A stretch of 64,000 bases of DNA from Streptomyces sp. B21-105 (GTDB lineage: Bacteria > Actinomycetota > Actinomycetes > Streptomycetales > Streptomycetaceae): positions 5,952,001-6,016,000 of the forward strand of contig NZ_JARUMJ010000001.1 of NCBI RefSeq assembly GCF_036898465.1. Direction: 5' to 3'. The notes beneath the pieces were generated by a model. It had not been told where the DNA came from. It searched no databases and was given only the letters and a program-made list of their open reading frames with translations. The position numbers and the translations under genes were made by a program. Shown piece by piece: positions 40,692-49,696 of the stretch (the stretch's first letter is position 1; each line of letters starts with the position of its first letter).

Positions 40692-42520
40692 GCGGGTCCG
40701 CCGCCTCCCGCCCCGGCGAATTCCTGCGCGGTCTCGGCGCCGTGCTCGCCCTCACCGTGCGGTCCTGCCCCGGGGCCCTCGCCGCCCGCGTCGCCGCCGT
40801 CGTCATCGCGGGCACCGCCCCCGTGGCCGCCTCCTGGCTGCTCAAGTACGTGGTCGACAGCCTCACCGCGGACGGGTTCCGCGCCTCGGACCTCAACTGG
40901 GCCGCGGCCGGCATCGGCCTGCTCACGGTCCTCCTCGCCGCCGCCTCGGCCGTCTCCTCCTACGCCGACGGCCGCATCCGCCGCGCCACCTCCACCCGGG
41001 CCCAGAGCGAGCTCCTCATGGCCGTCAACCGGCTCAGCGGTCTGTCCAAGCTCGAACAGCCCGCCTTCCACGACCGGGTCCAACTCGCCGTCCAGAGCGC
41101 GCAGGGGGCCGAGCGGCTGGTCGGCGCGGCGCTCCAGGGCGCCCAGAGCGTCCTCACCCTGGCGGGATTCCTGACCAGTCTCCTGCTCGTCAGCCCCACC
41201 CTGGCCGCCGTCCTCGTCGTCGCGGCCGTCCCGGCCCTCTTCGCGCACCTGGCCAACAGCCGGCACCGCGCGGACATGTTCTGGCGCACCAGCAGCCTCG
41301 CCCGCCGCCAGATCTTCTACCGAGGGCTCCTCACGGACACCCAGGCGGCGAAGGAGATCCGCCTCTACGGCCTCGGCGGATACTTCGCGGAGCGCCTGCG
41401 CACCGACCTCGACAGCATCAACCGGCAGGAGGAACGGCTCGACCGCCGCCTCGTCACCTACGAGACGGCCCTCGCCGTCCTCGGCGCCGGCGTCTCCACC
41501 GGCGCGCTCGTCTGGGGCGTGCACCAGGCAGCCGTCCACGCCCTCACCGCCGGTGACGTGTCCCTCCTCGTCGCCGCCCTCGCCGGCATGCAGACGGCCC
41601 TCGTCGGCCTGGTGGGATGCATCGCCCAGAGCCACCAGACGGCCCTGATGTTCAGCCACTACCTGCACGTCGTCGAGGTCGCGGACGACCTCCCCGCCCC
41701 GGCCGCGCCGATCGCCCCGCCGCCGCTGAGCCGGGGCCTCGAACTGCGGGACGTCTGGTTCCGCTACACCGACGACGGACCGTGGATCCTGCGCGGAGTC
41801 AGCCTGTCCGTTCCGCACGGCACCAGCCTGGCCGTCGTCGGGCTCAACGGGGCCGGCAAGAGCACCCTCGTCAAACTGCTGTGCCGCCTGTACGACCCGC
41901 AGCGCGGCAGCATCCACTGGGACGGCATCGACATCCGGGACTTCCCCGCGGACCAGCTCCGGACGCGGATCAGCGTCGTCTTCCAGGACCCGATGGAGTA
42001 CGACCTCACCGCCGGGGAGAACATCGGCCTCGGCGACCTCGGCTCCCTCCACGACCACGGCCGCATCCGTGCCGCCGCCGACGACGCGGACATCCACACC
42101 GCCCTCACCCGCCTCCCGCAGGGGTACGACACCATGCTCAGCCGGATGTTCTTCCCCGACGACACGGAAGACACCGGCGCTGGCGTCCAGTTGTCGGGCG
42201 GCCAGTGGCAGCGCCTCGCGCTCGCCCGGGCGTTGATGCGTTCCGAACGCGATCTCATGATCCTCGACGAACCCGGCACCGGCCTCGACGCGGTCGCCGA
42301 ACGCCACGTCCACGACCGGCTCACCTCGCTCCGCCGGGGCGCGACGAGCATCCTCGTCTCCCACCGCCTGGGCACCGTGCGTGCCGCGGACGCCATCGTC
42401 GTCATCGCCGACGGAACCGTGCGGGAGGCGGGCACCCACGAACAGCTCATGACCGCCGACGGCGCCTATGCCGAGCTCTTCACCACACAGGCCCAGGGCT
42501 ACGAGGAGACCGTCCGGTGA
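40688..42520 (+). CDS. ABC transporter, fused permease-ATPase exporter
   Basis: A 610-residue half-transporter: six membrane helices (about 20-330) and a C-terminal ATPase with Walker A GLNGAGKST (385 on), signature LSGGQ (502-506), Walker B DLMILDE with catalytic E528, and the H-loop in VSHRLGT. No N-terminal C39 peptidase domain is present, so leader removal must come from another enzyme, and the next gene encodes a signal peptidase. As the only transporter in the operon it is the likely exporter of the cysteine-rich peptide. ATG overlaps the preceding stop (ATGA); its own stop overlaps the next GTG. Confidence 0.95.
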   Translation: MSGSAASRPGEFLRGLGAVLALTVRSCPGALAARVAAVVIAGTAPVAASWLLKYVVDSLTADGFRASDLNWAAAGIGLLTVLLAAASAVSSYADGRIRRATSTRAQSELLMAVNRLSGLSKLEQPAFHDRVQLAVQSAQGAERLVGAALQGAQSVLTLAGFLTSLLLVSPTLAAVLVVAAVPALFAHLANSRHRADMFWRTSSLARRQIFYRGLLTDTQAAKEIRLYGLGGYFAERLRTDLDSINRQEERLDRRLVTYETALAVLGAGVSTGALVWGVHQAAVHALTAGDVSLLVAALAGMQTALVGLVGCIAQSHQTALMFSHYLHVVEVADDLPAPAAPIAPPPLSRGLELRDVWFRYTDDGPWILRGVSLSVPHGTSLAVVGLNGAGKSTLVKLLCRLYDPQRGSIHWDGIDIRDFPADQLRTRISVVFQDPMEYDLTAGENIGLGDLGSLHDHGRIRAAADDADIHTALTRLPQGYDTMLSRMFFPDDTEDTGAGVQLSGGQWQRLALARALMRSERDLMILDEPGTGLDAVAERHVHDRLTSLRRGATSILVSHRLGTVRAADAIVVIADGTVREAGTHEQLMTADGAYAELFTTQAQGYEETVR

Positions 42521-42999
42521 CGGCCGCGGCCCCGCTGCTCCTCACCGCGGCGGCCCTCCTCGTCCTCGCCGGGGCCCTGCTGCTGGCGCGCGGGCGGCTG
42601 GTGGCCGTGACCGTCCGCGGCTACAGCATGTCGCCGACCCTCATGCCCGGCGACCGGCTCCTGCTGCTCCGCGGCAGACGCCGGGTCGCCACCGGCCGGG
42701 TGGCCGTCGTCGTCGCACCGCACCCCGAGCACGGCTGGGGCACCGTCACGGGCCCGGCGCCCGACCTGTGCGACGGGTGGTACGTCAAACGCATCGTGGC
42801 CGTCGCCGGAGAGCCCGTGCCGCGCTGGGCCGGCCGGTGCCCCGGCACGCACGTGCCGCCGGGGATGCTCGTCCTCCTGGGCGAGCAGCCGGGCTCCAGG
42901 GACTCCAAGCAGCTGGGCTACTGCCCCGAGGACAAGCTCATCGGGACCGTCCTGTTCCGCCTGCGGGCAGCCGTGCCCGCGGCTTCGTACACGCCCTAG
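42517..42999 (+). CDS. S26 family signal peptidase
   Basis: A 160-residue type I signal-peptidase-like protease. N-terminal membrane anchor (about 5-24), nucleophile Ser37 in GYSMSP, the VAVVVAP strand, general base Lys91 in WYVKRIVAVAGE, and the C-terminal box V-LLGEQPG.SRDSKQLG. It is smaller than housekeeping SipW/X/Y proteins and translationally coupled to the ABC exporter, so it is probably dedicated to cutting the peptide leader, whose A21-D22-A23 fits the AxA rule. Last gene of the cluster; its stop abuts the convergent Uma2 gene with no spacer. Confidence 0.93.
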   Translation: MTAAAPLLLTAAALLVLAGALLLARGRLVAVTVRGYSMSPTLMPGDRLLLLRGRRRVATGRVAVVVAPHPEHGWGTVTGPAPDLCDGWYVKRIVAVAGEPVPRWAGRCPGTHVPPGMLVLLGEQPGSRDSKQLGYCPEDKLIGTVLFRLRAAVPAASYTP

Positions 43000-43581
43000 T
43001 CAGACGCGCCGGGGCGGGGTCAGCTTGTCGAGGTCCAGGCTGATCTCGAAGGGCACAGGGCGCGTGAGGGAGCCCCGGAAGATGCCCGCGGGCGCGTAGG
43101 AACCGGTCGGCTCGTCGAGTTCGTAGACGTGGACGACGGGATCCCCGTCCTCGTCCTCGATGCACCAGTAGTGCGCGATGCCCGCTTCCGCGTACTTGCG
43201 GAGCTTGACCGTGCGATCCCGGTGCGCGGACTCGGGTGAGACGACCTCGATGACGAGCTTCACGTCCTCCGGGGCGTACCAGGTGCGGTCGGGGTCGTAG
43301 GGCAGGTTCGTCAGCAAGAGGTCCGGCTCGGGGCGATTCCGGGCATCGAGGCGGATCGTCATCTCCCGCTCGACCTCGATGCCGGGCGGTGACTGTGCCA
43401 TGAGCGTGGTGGTCAGGGCGGTGACGAGGCGGCCGTGCCAGGCTCGCTGCGGCGACGTCATGAAGACGAGGGCTCCGTCGATGAGCTCGGTGTGGCGTGG
43501 CGCCTCGGGGAGGCGGTCCAGGTCCTCCGCGAACCAGCCTTCCGCACGCGGTGGGCGCATCCAGTCGGGCAGTGCGGTCAT
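43000..43581 (-). CDS. Uma2 family (DUF820) restriction-nuclease-fold protein
   Basis: A 193-residue member of the Uma2 group with a PD-(D/E)xK fold: HTELIDGALVFMTSP, RNRPEPDLLLTN with the acidic residue, and KLVIEVVSPESAHRD..KLRKYAEAGIAHYWCIE. Streptomycetes carry many such genes, and their DNA targets and function are largely unknown. It is convergent with, and abuts, the signal peptidase gene. Confidence 0.93.
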   Translation of the reverse strand: MTALPDWMRPPRAEGWFAEDLDRLPEAPRHTELIDGALVFMTSPQRAWHGRLVTALTTTLMAQSPPGIEVEREMTIRLDARNRPEPDLLLTNLPYDPDRTWYAPEDVKLVIEVVSPESAHRDRTVKLRKYAEAGIAHYWCIEDEDGDPVVHVYELDEPTGSYAPAGIFRGSLTRPVPFEISLDLDKLTPPRRV

Positions 43582-43774
43582 GGCTCAACGGTAGCGACTC
43601 GGTGAGGCGCGGGCCACGAGATCGTCACCGGTCCCGGACCGGCCTCTCCCGGCGGCGGCCGGTGGTCGGTGCGGACGTGCGTGCTGTTCGTCGTCAGCCG
43701 TACCCCGCAGGGTCCAGGACGTCCCGTCCGATGCGAGCATGGGAGGTGTTCGGTGCGCGGGTGAGGGGGCGGGC

Positions 43775-45928
43775 GTGACACGGATGGGGGAGCTCTACGC
43801 GGACGGTATGCGGTTGTACGACGCCGCCCTCGCGTTGCGGACCGACCACGCCCGTGCCGTGGACGCCGTCCGTGCCGCTCACGCGCCGCTCAGGGACGCG
43901 CTCGTCGCCGCGGAGCTCGGGTCCGTCGCGCTCACCCGGCTGAAGGACGTCACCGAGGGGCGGCTGCGGCTCGCGGCGGTCGAGGCGGCCGGCTTCGGCT
44001 CGGTCCGGGAGGTGTACGAGGCCGGCCGTCACCAGCTCCGGCTGATCCCCGGCGTCGGCGCGCAGACCGCCGACCAGGTCCTCGCCGCCGCCCGGCAGAT
44101 CGCCCGCGCGGTCGGGGAGACCGTCTCCGTGCGGATCGACGTCGACCACCCCGAGCCCGCTACCGCCGCCCTGGTCGGCGCGTTGTACCGGCTCGTCGAG
44201 GCCGGCCCCGGGCTGCCCCGCGCGGTGGCCGCCGCCGAACGGTACGAGAAGCGGCTCGGCGAACTGCTGCCCGCGGCCCGCCCGGCGACCAGCCGGCTGC
44301 GGCTGGCCCTCGCCGGACGGCCCCGCCGGGGGGCCGCGCGCGCCGCCGTCACCGAACTGACCGCGCTGACGGCCGAGGCCGCCGAGACCGGCGTGGCGCT
44401 GCACCTCGCGCAGGCCACCGCCGACCTGCTGCGCGAACCGGCCTCCGAGTTCGAGCCGTGGGTCGACTTCGAGGTGCGCTCGGCGGAGTACTACAGCGTG
44501 CTGGCGGCGATCTGCGCCCACCCGTCGGACACCGCGGCAGCCGAGGGTTTCGTGCCGTCGGACGTGGCCGAGCAGGTGCACGCGCAGCCGCTCGACGACA
44601 CCCACCGCCGGGTCTCCCTGCGCGGCTACCAGGCGTTCGGCGCGCGGTTCGCGCTGGCCCGGCGCCGGGTCGTCCTCGGGGACGAGATGGGGCTCGGCAA
44701 GACGGTCCAGGCGATCGCCGTGCTCGCCCACCTGGCGGCCGAGGGCCATGCCCACTTCCTGGTGGTGTGCCCGGCCGGCGTGCTCATCAACTGGACCCGG
44801 GAGATCCGCGCCCGCAGCACGCTGACGGCGGTGCCGGTGCACGGACCGGACCGGCGGGACGCCTACGCCGACTGGCGCGAGCGCGGCGGCGTCGCCGTCA
44901 CCACCTTCGACGTGCTGCACACCCTGCCCGAACCGGACGGCGCACCGCCGCCCGGACTCCTCGTCGTCGACGAGGCGCACTACGTCAAGAACCCCGAGAC
45001 CCGGCGCGCCCGCTCGGTCGCGGTGTGGACCGGGCTGTGCGACCGCGTCCTGTTCCTCACCGGCACGCCGATGGAGAACCGTGTCGAGGAGTTCCGCGCC
45101 CTGGTGCGCTGCCTCCAGCCCGAACTCGTCCCCGCGGTCCACGACAGCTACGCGGCCGCCGGCCCGCAGGTCTTCCGCAAGGCGGTCGCCCCCGCCTATC
45201 TGCGCCGCAACCAGCAGGACGTGCTCACCGAACTGCCCGCGCTGATCCACGTCGACGAGTGGGAGGAGTTCAGCGCCGCCGACGAGGACGCGTACCGGGC
45301 GGCGGTCGCAGCCGGCAACTTCATGGCGATGCGCCGGGCCGCGTACGCCGACCCCGAGAAGTCCGCCAAGCTCCAGCGGCTGCGCGAACTGGTCGGGGAG
45401 GCCGCGGAGAACGGCCTGAAGACCGTCGTGTTCTCCTACTTCCGCGACGTCCTCACGGCGGTCCGGGGCACGCTGGGCGGCGACGTGTTCGGGCCGATCG
45501 CCGGCGACGTCCCGGCCGTCCGGAGGCAGCGGCTCGTGGACGACTTCACGGCCGCCGGGGGCCCCGCGGTGCTGCTCTGTCAGATCGAGTCGGGCGGCGT
45601 GGGACTCAACCTCCAGGCCGCGTCGGTGGTCGTCCTGTGCGAGCCGCAGATCAAACCGACCCTGGAGCACCAGGCCGTGGCCCGGGCGCACCGCATGGGA
45701 CAGGTGCGGGCGGTCCAGGTGCACCGCCTGCTGGTCACCGACAGTGTGGACGACCGGCTGCTGCGCATCCTCGAGAACAAGACCCGGCTGTTCGACGCCT
45801 ACGCCCGCCGCAGCGACACGGCGGAGGCGACGCCGGACGCGGTCGACGTCTCCGACGACGGCCTCGCCCGCCGGATCGTGGAGGAGGAGCAGCTCAGGCT
45901 CGCCGGCCGGCCGCACGACGCCGGGTAG
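43775..45928 (+). CDS. SNF2-type DEAD/DEAH-box ATPase with helix-hairpin-helix
   Basis: A 717-residue Swi2/Snf2-family ATPase from GTG 43775 (ATG 43784 is also possible). An N-terminal region (1-250) contains an HhH-like LIPGVGAQTADQVLAAA (about 88-104). The motor has motif I GDEMGLGKTVQAIA, motif II VVDEAHYVKN, motif III LTGTPMEN, and C-terminal motifs V-VI IESGGVGLNLQAASVVVLCEP..QAVARAHRMGQ. Such proteins translocate on double-stranded DNA and act in repair or remodelling. The N-terminal DNA-binding module is unlike that of RapA. It stands alone on the plus strand. Confidence 0.92.
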   Translation: MTRMGELYADGMRLYDAALALRTDHARAVDAVRAAHAPLRDALVAAELGSVALTRLKDVTEGRLRLAAVEAAGFGSVREVYEAGRHQLRLIPGVGAQTADQVLAAARQIARAVGETVSVRIDVDHPEPATAALVGALYRLVEAGPGLPRAVAAAERYEKRLGELLPAARPATSRLRLALAGRPRRGAARAAVTELTALTAEAAETGVALHLAQATADLLREPASEFEPWVDFEVRSAEYYSVLAAICAHPSDTAAAEGFVPSDVAEQVHAQPLDDTHRRVSLRGYQAFGARFALARRRVVLGDEMGLGKTVQAIAVLAHLAAEGHAHFLVVCPAGVLINWTREIRARSTLTAVPVHGPDRRDAYADWRERGGVAVTTFDVLHTLPEPDGAPPPGLLVVDEAHYVKNPETRRARSVAVWTGLCDRVLFLTGTPMENRVEEFRALVRCLQPELVPAVHDSYAAAGPQVFRKAVAPAYLRRNQQDVLTELPALIHVDEWEEFSAADEDAYRAAVAAGNFMAMRRAAYADPEKSAKLQRLRELVGEAAENGLKTVVFSYFRDVLTAVRGTLGGDVFGPIAGDVPAVRRQRLVDDFTAAGGPAVLLCQIESGGVGLNLQAASVVVLCEPQIKPTLEHQAVARAHRMGQVRAVQVHRLLVTDSVDDRLLRILENKTRLFDAYARRSDTAEATPDAVDVSDDGLARRIVEEEQLRLAGRPHDAG

Positions 45929-46203
45929 CGCGGCGTCGTCCCGGGTGCCGGGTGTCAGCGGCCCCTGCCAGACTGACCCGGGCGACGCGACGACCGGCTA
46001 CCGGCTACCGGTTGACGGTCGCCGGTCGAAGGAACCAGCTCGGCCGTCGTTCGCACCACCGATGTCCACCACCGATGTCCACCACCGGTCCCGGCGGTCG
46101 GCCGTCCCCGGTGACCGCGACACCCGTCAGCGCGCCCGCCCGACCGCCCGACCGCCCGATCGCCCGAACCGTCCGGCCCGTCTGAACCAGGAGCACGGTA
46201 CTC

Positions 46204-47511
46204 GTGTCCATACCTCCGCCCCCGGGGCCCCACCAGCCCCAGGACCCGTACCAGCCTCCGCCCCCGCAGGGCCCCTACGCGCAGGGTCCCTACCCTCAAG
46301 GCCCGGTCCCCCAGGACCCGTTCACCCCGCCCCAGCAGCCGTCCCCGTACACCCCGCACGACCCGTACGCCCGGGGAGCGTACCCGCAGGCCCCCTACGG
46401 GGCGGCGCCCTACCCGGTCTGGGGGCAGGGGTACAGCCCCTACGGGCGGCCCTCGGCCATCAACGGCGTGGCCATCGCCGCCCTCGTGCTCGGCATCCTC
46501 TGTTTCCTGCCGGCCGTGGGCCTGGTGCTCGGGATCATCGCGCTGGCGCAGATCAAAAAGCGCGGGGAGCGCGGCAAGGGAATGGCGATCGCCGGCGCCG
46601 TCCTGTCCAGCGTCGGACTCGCGCTGTGGATCCTGATGCTGGCCACCGGCGGAGCCTCCGAGTTCTGGCAGGGGTTCAAGGAGGGCGCGAGCCAAGGCGC
46701 GGGCTCCAGCTTCTCGCTCGCCAAGGGCGACTGCTTCGACGTGCCAGGCGACATGCTCGGCAAGGACGTCTACGACGTCGACGACGTGCCCTGCTCCGGC
46801 GAGCACGACGCCGAGGTGTTCGCCACGGTCCCGCTGCCCGGTGGCGACTACCCCGGCGAGGACGAGGTCGTGGAGGTGGCCGACGACAAGTGCTACACGC
46901 TCCGGCACGCCTACGCGATGGACACCTGGGCGGTGACCGAGGAGGTCGACGTCTACTACCTCACGCCCACCTCCGAGAGCTGGGACTGGGGTGACCGTGA
47001 GATCACCTGCGTCTTCGGCAACGTGGACGACGGCGGCACCCTCACCGGCTCGCTGCGCGCCGACGAGACCACCCTGGACGCCGACCAGCTGGCCTTCCTG
47101 AAGGCCATGGCCGCCGTCGACGAGGCGCTCTTCGAGGTGCCGAAGGATCCCCCGCAGGACGACCTGAAGGGCAACCGGACCTGGGCCGGGGACGTCGGCG
47201 ACGTCACCGCCGCGCAGGCGGCCGTGCTGAGCGGCCGCACCTGGCCTGCGACGGTCCGGGCGCCGATGGCCGCCCTGGTGAAGGACATGCAGCGGTCGAG
47301 CAAGGAGTGGGCGGCGGCGGCGAAGGCCTCCGACGTGGACGCCTTCAACCAGCACTACGACACCGCCGACAAAGTCGTGGACGGCACCACGACCGTCACC
47401 GCGCGCGAGGCTCTGGGCCTGGCCACCACCCCGCCCGACTACGACGAGGACTTCGGCGATTCGAGCGGGGGTACCCGCGGAGGCGACGGCGACAGCGGCC
47501 TCGATGTGTGA
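46204..47511 (+). CDS. DUF4190/septum-formation domain membrane protein
   Basis: A 435-residue protein: Pro/Gln/Tyr-rich disordered N-terminus with PQGPY/PQDPY repeats (1-78), a DUF4190 unit of two membrane segments (about 83-110 and 125-148, VAIAALVLGILCFLP..), then an extracytoplasmic septum-formation-like domain (FSLAKGDCFDV, VPCSGEHDAEVFATVPLP, ITCVFGNVD) with paired cysteines and an Asp-rich tail. Such proteins are common and paralogous in Streptomyces; the function is poorly defined. GTG 46204 is chosen because the repeat-rich N-terminus starts there. Confidence 0.88.
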   Translation: MSIPPPPGPHQPQDPYQPPPPQGPYAQGPYPQGPVPQDPFTPPQQPSPYTPHDPYARGAYPQAPYGAAPYPVWGQGYSPYGRPSAINGVAIAALVLGILCFLPAVGLVLGIIALAQIKKRGERGKGMAIAGAVLSSVGLALWILMLATGGASEFWQGFKEGASQGAGSSFSLAKGDCFDVPGDMLGKDVYDVDDVPCSGEHDAEVFATVPLPGGDYPGEDEVVEVADDKCYTLRHAYAMDTWAVTEEVDVYYLTPTSESWDWGDREITCVFGNVDDGGTLTGSLRADETTLDADQLAFLKAMAAVDEALFEVPKDPPQDDLKGNRTWAGDVGDVTAAQAAVLSGRTWPATVRAPMAALVKDMQRSSKEWAAAAKASDVDAFNQHYDTADKVVDGTTTVTAREALGLATTPPDYDEDFGDSSGGTRGGDGDSGLDV

Positions 47512-47658
47512 TCACGTCCTCAGCGGGGAGAAAGTGCCTGGGTGAAGCGTTTCGCCGACTGATGTCATCACATCGAGTGATTCTCTGGCCTTTACTTGCA
47601 CGGCTCAACCCACGGTTGCCAGGCTGTAGCTGTCTGTACAACCTGACGGGAGTGGCCA

Positions 47659-48411
47659 GTGACATTCGGTGAGCAGCCGGCGTATCTGCGTGTCGCGGGT
47701 GATCTTCGCAAGAAGATCACCGACGGGTCGCTGCCACCGCACACCCGACTCCCCTCCCAGGCGAGAATCCGCGAGGAGTACGGCGTCTCCGACACCGTCG
47801 CTCTCGAGGCGCGCAAGGTGCTGATGGCCGAGGGGCTGGTCGAGGGCCGTTCCGGTTCGGGCACGTACGTGCGCGAGCGGCCCGTGCCCCGCCGGATCGC
47901 CCGCTCCGGCTACCGGCCGGTCAGCGGCGCGACACCGTTCCGGCAGGAGCAGGCCGAGGCGCACACGCACGGCACGTGGGAGTCCAGCAGTGAGCAGACC
48001 GAGGCGGGCGTCGCCGTGGCGGAGCGGCTCGGCATCCAGACCGGCGACCGCGTGATGCGCACCAGATACGTCTTCCGCGAGGCCGGCGAGGCGATGATGC
48101 TGTCCACCTCGTGGGAGCCCCTCGCGGTCACCGGCCGCACCCCCGTCATGCTGCCCGAGGAGGGGCCGCTGGGCGGCATGGGCGTCGTGGAGCGGATGCG
48201 CGCGATCGACGTCATCGTCGACAACGTCACGGAGGAGGTGGGCGCACGGCCCGGCCTCGCCGAGGAACTGCTCGCCCTCGGCGGCGTCCCCGGACATGTC
48301 GTGCTGGTCGTGCAGCGCACGTACTACGCCTCTGGCCGCCCGGTCGAGACGGCCGACGTGGTGATCCCCGCCGACCGGTACCGGGTCGCCTACCACCTGC
48401 CGGTGAAGTAG
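47659..48411 (+). CDS. GntR/HutC family transcriptional regulator
   Basis: A 250-residue regulator: N-terminal winged helix (about 8-75: AYLRVAGDLRKKITDGSLPPHTRLPSQARIREEYGVSDTVALEARKVLMAEGLVEGRSGSGTYV) and a UTRA effector domain (about 90-245: VMRTRYVFREAGEAMMLSTSWEPL, VIPADRYRVAYHLPVK). Members often regulate sugar, plasmid-transfer or differentiation genes. No adjacent target operon is evident. GTG 47659 follows GGGAG; upstream, GTCTGTACAACC near 47632-47643 could be operator or -10. Confidence 0.93.
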   Translation: MTFGEQPAYLRVAGDLRKKITDGSLPPHTRLPSQARIREEYGVSDTVALEARKVLMAEGLVEGRSGSGTYVRERPVPRRIARSGYRPVSGATPFRQEQAEAHTHGTWESSSEQTEAGVAVAERLGIQTGDRVMRTRYVFREAGEAMMLSTSWEPLAVTGRTPVMLPEEGPLGGMGVVERMRAIDVIVDNVTEEVGARPGLAEELLALGGVPGHVVLVVQRTYYASGRPVETADVVIPADRYRVAYHLPVK

Positions 48412-48466
48412 CCGCCCCACCGTGCACAAGTCCCGCCTGCGAAGGCGGTCGCCGGGCCGGGCGGTG

Positions 48467-48486
48467 CGGTAGCGCATGCGCTACCG
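48467..48486. terminator. 20-bp perfect palindrome after the GntR gene
   Basis: CGGTAGCGCATGCGCTACCG is fully self-complementary, 56 bases after the GntR stop. With no loop it suits a protein-binding site as well as a terminator. The rest of the 421-base gap (48412-48831) holds no gene; an AT-richer patch around 48680-48725 (TTTGTGTAAAG, GCGTAAAGGTAAGG) is probably the promoter of the next gene. Confidence 0.55.
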
Positions 48487-48831
48487 ACGGCGCACACCCT
48501 TCCGGCAGTTGCCTCCGGAAACCCCACGCCCCGGGCCTGCTCACACGCCGTCGGAATCCGGTCGTTTCCGGACGTTCCCGCAGGTCGTCCCCTAGGTGCC
48601 CAGACCCTCGCCGACCGGACACGTCGCGGCGCGCGCACGGCGCGTCCGGCCTCGTGCGCCCCCTGCGCGCTGGCTGGTTGCGTACCTCTTTGTGTAAAGC
48701 CGTGTTCGCTGCGTAAAGGTAAGGCGTAGGCTCGGGCATATGCGGATTGCGGTTTCCTTGGAAGGCGGGGCGCACGGCGTGCCGCGGACGGGATCCGGGC
48801 GGGCGGGGGCAGGAAGGGGGCGTGCGGCGCG

Positions 48832-49128
48832 ATGAACGACGGCACCATCTCTCTGCCTTGGCACGTGGTACGGCAGGACGACAACGGCAATCGCTACCGC
48901 GTGGGCCGGTACGCGACCCGGGCCGAGGCCCAGAAGATCGCGGACAGCCTCGACGGCCGAGGTCACAAGCAGCTGTACTGGGTCGAGCGCGTCGGCCAGC
49001 AGGGCCACGGGCAGAGCCAGGGGCAGGGCACGGGCCAAGTCCCGGCGCAGCCCCCGGGTCCGGGCCGGGTACAGGCCCCGGCACAGGCCCCGGCGCAGGC
49101 GCACAACGGAGACGGCACCCGGAACTGA
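48832..49128 (+). CDS. SPOR-like small protein
   Basis: A 98-residue protein. The first 52 residues (LPWHVVRQDDNGNRYRVGRY then ATRAEAQKIADSLDGRGHKQLYWVER) have the beta-alpha-beta pattern of a SPOR-related domain; the rest is Gly/Gln/Pro/Ala-rich low complexity. No signal peptide or anchor, so septal peptidoglycan binding is unlikely without a partner. Conserved among streptomycetes as I recall; function unknown. ATG 48832 lies 19 bases after GGAAGGGGG, an unusually long spacing, so the ribosome site is uncertain. Confidence 0.85.
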   Translation: MNDGTISLPWHVVRQDDNGNRYRVGRYATRAEAQKIADSLDGRGHKQLYWVERVGQQGHGQSQGQGTGQVPAQPPGPGRVQAPAQAPAQAHNGDGTRN

Positions 49129-49173
49129 ACCGTCGTCCCGCCCAGTTGCCCCGCCTCCCGTAGGCTCCGGCGC

Positions 49174-49584
49174 ATGACGGAACGGATCGTGGTGGTGGGA
49201 GCCGCCCTGTTCGACGACGACGGCCGACTGCTCGCCGCCCGCCGCAGCGCCCCACCGGACCTCGCCGGACGCTGGGAGCTGCCCGGCGGCAAGGTCGAGG
49301 AGGGTGAGGCGCCCGACGCGGCTCTCGCGCGCGAACTGCGTGAGGAACTCGGCGTCGCCGCGGAGGTCGTCGAGTGCGTGCCGGGGGAGTGGCCCCTGAA
49401 GTCGCCGTACGTCCTTCAGGTGTGGAGCGCGCGGTTGCGCCCCGGCTCCGCCGCCCCCCGTCCCCTCCAGGACCACGACGCGCTGCGCTGGCTCACCCCG
49501 GACGAGATCTGGCACGTCGACTGGCTCGAGCAGGATGTTCCCGCGGTCCGCGCGATCCTCGCGAGGGTTTCGGGGGTCCGCTGA
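49174..49584 (+). CDS. Nudix hydrolase, MutT-type (d)NTP pyrophosphohydrolase
   Basis: A 136-residue Nudix protein. The Nudix box GKVEEGEAPDAALARELREE plus LGV fits Gx5Ex7REUxEExGU exactly (about residues 39-61), with RRSAPPDLAGRWELPG before it. It probably removes oxidised or non-canonical nucleotides, as MutT does; CTP pyrophosphohydrolase activity is also found in this subgroup. It stands 45 bases after the SPOR-like gene and may share its transcript. Confidence 0.93.
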   Translation: MTERIVVVGAALFDDDGRLLAARRSAPPDLAGRWELPGGKVEEGEAPDAALARELREELGVAAEVVECVPGEWPLKSPYVLQVWSARLRPGSAAPRPLQDHDALRWLTPDEIWHVDWLEQDVPAVRAILARVSGVR

Positions 49585-49696
49585 CCGGCGGCCGGGGTGC
49601 GGCGGGTACGCCGTTCGCCCCACGCGCGCCGCGCACGGCGGTACTGTCCACTGGATATCGGGTATGTGCCCATTAACCCCATGAAATCGGACAGGG

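Noticed and set aside
40592..42439. 615-codon minus-strand frame over the ABC exporter
   Set aside because: Val/Gly/Asp-rich antisense shadow; the plus strand has all ABC motifs.
43694..45916. 740-codon minus-strand frame over the SNF2 gene
   Set aside because: Antisense shadow; the plus strand carries all helicase motifs in order.
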